Shown: in pieces, positions 5,128-6,712 of the stretch | Position numbering within the stretch: the stretch's first letter is position 1 | Layout of the letters: each line of letters begins with the position of its first letter | Translations under genes and position numbers: made by a program | Notes under the pieces: generated by a model | Database searches by the model: none | Told to the model about the DNA's origin: nothing | Seen by the model: only the letters and a program-made list of their open reading frames with translations | Assembly (NCBI GenBank): GCA_019247135.1 | Contig: JAFAPL010001099.1 | Location: 1 to 6,712 of the forward strand | DNA: 6,712 bases | Direction: 5' to 3' | Source of the DNA: Chloroflexota bacterium | GTDB lineage: Bacteria > Chloroflexota > UBA6077 > CF-72

Positions 5128-6642
5128 GTGCACGTCGAGCGAGTAGCGAATCTGGGCACACGCGACGACGTGCGGGAGCTGCGCCGACTGGTCGCCCGAT
5201 TGCGGCTGCGGTTCGGAGTGGAGCGGATGCTGGTGTTCGGTATCCGTGGAGTGATGGCGGCCGCCGTCGTGCTGATCCTGATCTCCGCGCTGGCGTGGAT
5301 CGGCATCGAAGTTAGCCCGGGCTTAGCGGCGCTCCCGCTAGGCGTCGCCACGCTGGCCGCGGTCGCGAGTTGGCCGTCGCACAACCAGGCGGCTCGTCAG
5401 GCTGACCAGCGGCTTGGACTGGCCGAGCGGCTGGCGACGGCGGTCGAGATCGCCGGGACAGGACGGCGGAGCGGTCGCTTCGATGGCTTGCAGGTGCAGG
5501 ATGCAGTCGCCACTGCGCGCACAGCGCCACGAGGGTGGCTCCTCGTTGACGGCAGTCTGGGACGGGAGCTCGCGCTCGCGGCGGTGCTCGTCGCAGTGGC
5601 CCTCGGGGTTCGGCTGCTGCTCGTAGAGCTGCCCCGGCCGAGTCTGGGCAGCCCCGCCGGTGACGATGCCGCGGTCGCCGGGACTGCCGCCGCGAATGCC
5701 GATGCGGCCGTGCCGCCGCAGGCGCTCGATGTCGTGACGCCGCAACCGGCGACCACCGACCGCGCCCAGCAGGCGGCGCCCGATCCGAGTCTCGCCGCGC
5801 GGGTGCAGCAGGCACAGGCCGAGCAGGACGCCATGGATCGACTGTCCAACGCGTTGGGGCAGATTTCGGCCGGCCAGGCGGCGGCGGATGCGATCCAACG
5901 CGGCGATTACGCGGCCGCCAGCAAGGATCTGGCGAATCTGGGGGAGCAGGCAGACCAGCTGACCGAGGCGGCAAAGCAGCAGCTCGCGAATGCGTTGAAT
6001 TCCGCCGCGAACGGCACGACGTCCGACCGTCAACTTGCGGAGCGTGAGCGACAGGCCGGGCAGGCGCTGACCAAGGGCGCCTACGCGGGTCAGCAACAGG
6101 CCCTGCAGCAGCTCGGGCAGCAATTGGAACGAAGTGCGGCGCAGACCATGCCCGCGGACCAACTGGCGCGCGGCGTCGGGCAGCTGCAGCAGCAGGGCGG
6201 GACTTCGGGCAAGACGCAATCCGGCTCGTCGGGGCGGTCCGCCGGCAGCCAGGGCGCGGGGCAATCGCAGCGCGGGCCTGGGTCCCAGGCTGGCGCGGGG
6301 TCGGGCAGTGGTGACGCCGGTGCCAGCGGCCAGGGCGGCGGAGGCAGCGGTGACGGGCAGCAAGGTGGTCCCGGCAGCGGAACCGGTCCTGGCGGTGATC
6401 CGGTGGGAGACCCCAATCCGCGACTCGACACGGCCGGCCAGCGGGTGCAAGTGCCGACGAAGCTATCCCAGGGCCTGGCGGTGCGACCGCCGGATGCGAC
6501 CGATCAAACGCAGGCGCAGCCGGCGGACGGCGCCGGCAGCGTGTCGGAGGCGGTGGGATCGCAGCAGACGGGGCAAGTGACGCCCGAGCAGAACCTGGTC
6601 CCCGGCCAGCAGCGGCCGGTGGTGCGCGGGTATTTCAGATGA
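5128..6642 (+). CDS. Membrane protein with Gln-rich helical domain and Gly-rich tail
   Basis: The product is 504 residues from GTG 5128. Residues 1-33 are cytoplasmic and basic (DDVRELRRLVARLRLRFG). Helices lie at about 36-60, 64-82 and 147-168. The loop between helices 2 and 3 carries ARQADQRLGLAERLATAVEI (89-108). By the positive-inside rule the rest (169-504) lies outside the cytoplasm. It comprises an Ala/Pro linker (170-220), an Ala/Gln-rich helical region likely to form coiled coil (221-356, with AIQRGDYAAASKDLANLGEQ at 255-274), a Gly/Ser/Gln-rich low-complexity stretch (357-426), and a C-terminus ending in VPGQQRPVVRGYFR. The DRLATA-like motif, the gDYaaAa..La repeat region and the final R..VR.YF motif recall large membrane proteins encoded beside MoxR-type AAA ATPases and DUF58 proteins. 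That link is inference; no such partner is visible here. No enzymatic motif is seen. Confidence 0.82.
   Translation: MHVERVANLGTRDDVRELRRLVARLRLRFGVERMLVFGIRGVMAAAVVLILISALAWIGIEVSPGLAALPLGVATLAAVASWPSHNQAARQADQRLGLAERLATAVEIAGTGRRSGRFDGLQVQDAVATARTAPRGWLLVDGSLGRELALAAVLVAVALGVRLLLVELPRPSLGSPAGDDAAVAGTAAANADAAVPPQALDVVTPQPATTDRAQQAAPDPSLAARVQQAQAEQDAMDRLSNALGQISAGQAAADAIQRGDYAAASKDLANLGEQADQLTEAAKQQLANALNSAANGTTSDRQLAERERQAGQALTKGAYAGQQQALQQLGQQLERSAAQTMPADQLARGVGQLQQQGGTSGKTQSGSSGRSAGSQGAGQSQRGPGSQAGAGSGSGDAGASGQGGGGSGDGQQGGPGSGTGPGGDPVGDPNPRLDTAGQRVQVPTKLSQGLAVRPPDATDQTQAQPADGAGSVSEAVGSQQTGQVTPEQNLVPGQQRPVVRGYFR
6196..6405 (+). repeat. In-frame Gly/Ser/Gln low-complexity coding stretch
   Basis: Codons 357-426 of the membrane protein are almost entirely Gly, Ser, Gln and Ala, a flexible extracytoplasmic linker by composition. 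Short degenerate DNA repeats occur within it: GGCAGTGGTGACG (6304-6316) recurs as GGCAGCGGTGACG (6343-6355), exactly 39 bases (13 codons) later. This suggests expansion by slippage or local duplication that keeps the frame. Confidence 0.55.
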
Positions 6643-6665
6643 CGCTGTCGCGAAGGGCCGACGAT

Positions 6666-6670
6666 GGAGG
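6666..6670 (+). promoter_or_regulatory. Shine-Dalgarno GGAGG for the last, partial gene
   Basis: GGAGG stands seven bases before ATG 6678. This favours 6678 over the in-frame ATG 6639, which forms an ATGA overlap with the preceding stop but has no purine-rich site in front of it. Confidence 0.6.
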
Positions 6671-6677
6671 ACGTGAC

Positions 6678-6712
6678 ATGCCGCTGACCGGAGACATGCG
6701 CGGCGCGGACGT
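6678..6712 (+). CDS. Start of an unidentified gene, cut by the window edge
   Basis: Only the first 12 residues (MPLTGDMRGADV) are visible, from ATG 6678 with a good GGAGG upstream; the frame stays open to the end. The gene lies 35 bases after the membrane protein's stop and is probably in its operon. An alternative start at ATG 6639 would add 13 residues. The visible piece is too short to assign to a family; the beginning faintly resembles starts of some WXG100-like small proteins, which I would not rely on. Confidence 0.55.
   Translation, partial: MPLTGDMRGAD

Noticed and set aside
4985..5146. Alternative frame with a helix-like product (NAARLSARLAASGLAAEVQ) that might extend the small gene by a frameshift
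   Set aside because: There is no slippery sequence or conserved motif, and it runs through the stem-loop and the next gene's start; more likely chance.
6196..6405. Repeat-rich tract considered as a CRISPR or minisatellite
   Set aside because: The repeats are short, degenerate and coding, with no regular spacers; the tract is a Gly-rich protein linker.
5338..6450. 370-codon open frame on the minus strand
   Set aside because: It is antisense to the large membrane protein; its Leu/Arg repeats come from reversed Gln and Ala codons.

Overview
The window is high-GC bacterial DNA (about two thirds G+C by eye). It is densely packed with genes, all on the + strand, with several start/stop overlaps and frequent GTG starts. 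An F420-type luciferase-like oxidoreductase, a SnoaL-like protein, a TM1367-type cyclophilin-fold protein and a two-gene E1 dehydrogenase together suggest a free-living high-GC bacterium. Chloroflexota is my first guess and Actinomycetota the alternative. There is no 16S or other marker, so this placement is weak. I see no tRNA, rRNA, CRISPR array, insertion sequence or phage gene.

Layout. Bases 1-1026 hold a tightly packed trio: the 3' end of an alpha/beta hydrolase, a SnoaL/NTF2-like small protein (GTGA overlap) and a cyclophilin-like-fold protein (8-base overlap). Bases 1063-2738 hold a six-helix membrane protein of unknown function, whose 3' end overlaps by 31 bases the start of a luciferase-like, probably F420-dependent oxidoreductase. 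A two-part inverted repeat ends two bases before the oxidoreductase start codon. Bases 2762-5027 hold the alpha and beta subunits of a thiamine-diphosphate 2-oxoacid dehydrogenase E1. They are followed, through a one-base TGATG overlap, by a small unrecognised gene where an E2 gene would often lie. A perfect 8-bp stem-loop sits at the end of that small gene. After a gap of about 100 bases a new unit begins with a 504-residue membrane protein that has three N-terminal helices, a long Gln/Ala-rich helical segment and a Gly/Ser/Gln-rich tail. The start of another gene follows at the window edge.

How the genes may work together. The E1 alpha/beta pair should form one heterotetrameric decarboxylase that needs an E2 and E3 from elsewhere. 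The hydrolase, SnoaL-like protein and oxidoreductase are types common in accessory small-molecule catabolism, but no shared substrate can be read from the sequence. The last membrane protein resembles, in architecture only, the large membrane proteins found beside MoxR ATPase/DUF58 genes. The genes that would confirm this lie outside the window.

I found no clearly new defence, mobile or RNA system. The most useful leads are the small gene coupled to the E1 pair, the unusual cofactor/substrate-loop sequences of the E1 subunits, the structured start region of the oxidoreductase, and the two uncharacterised membrane proteins.
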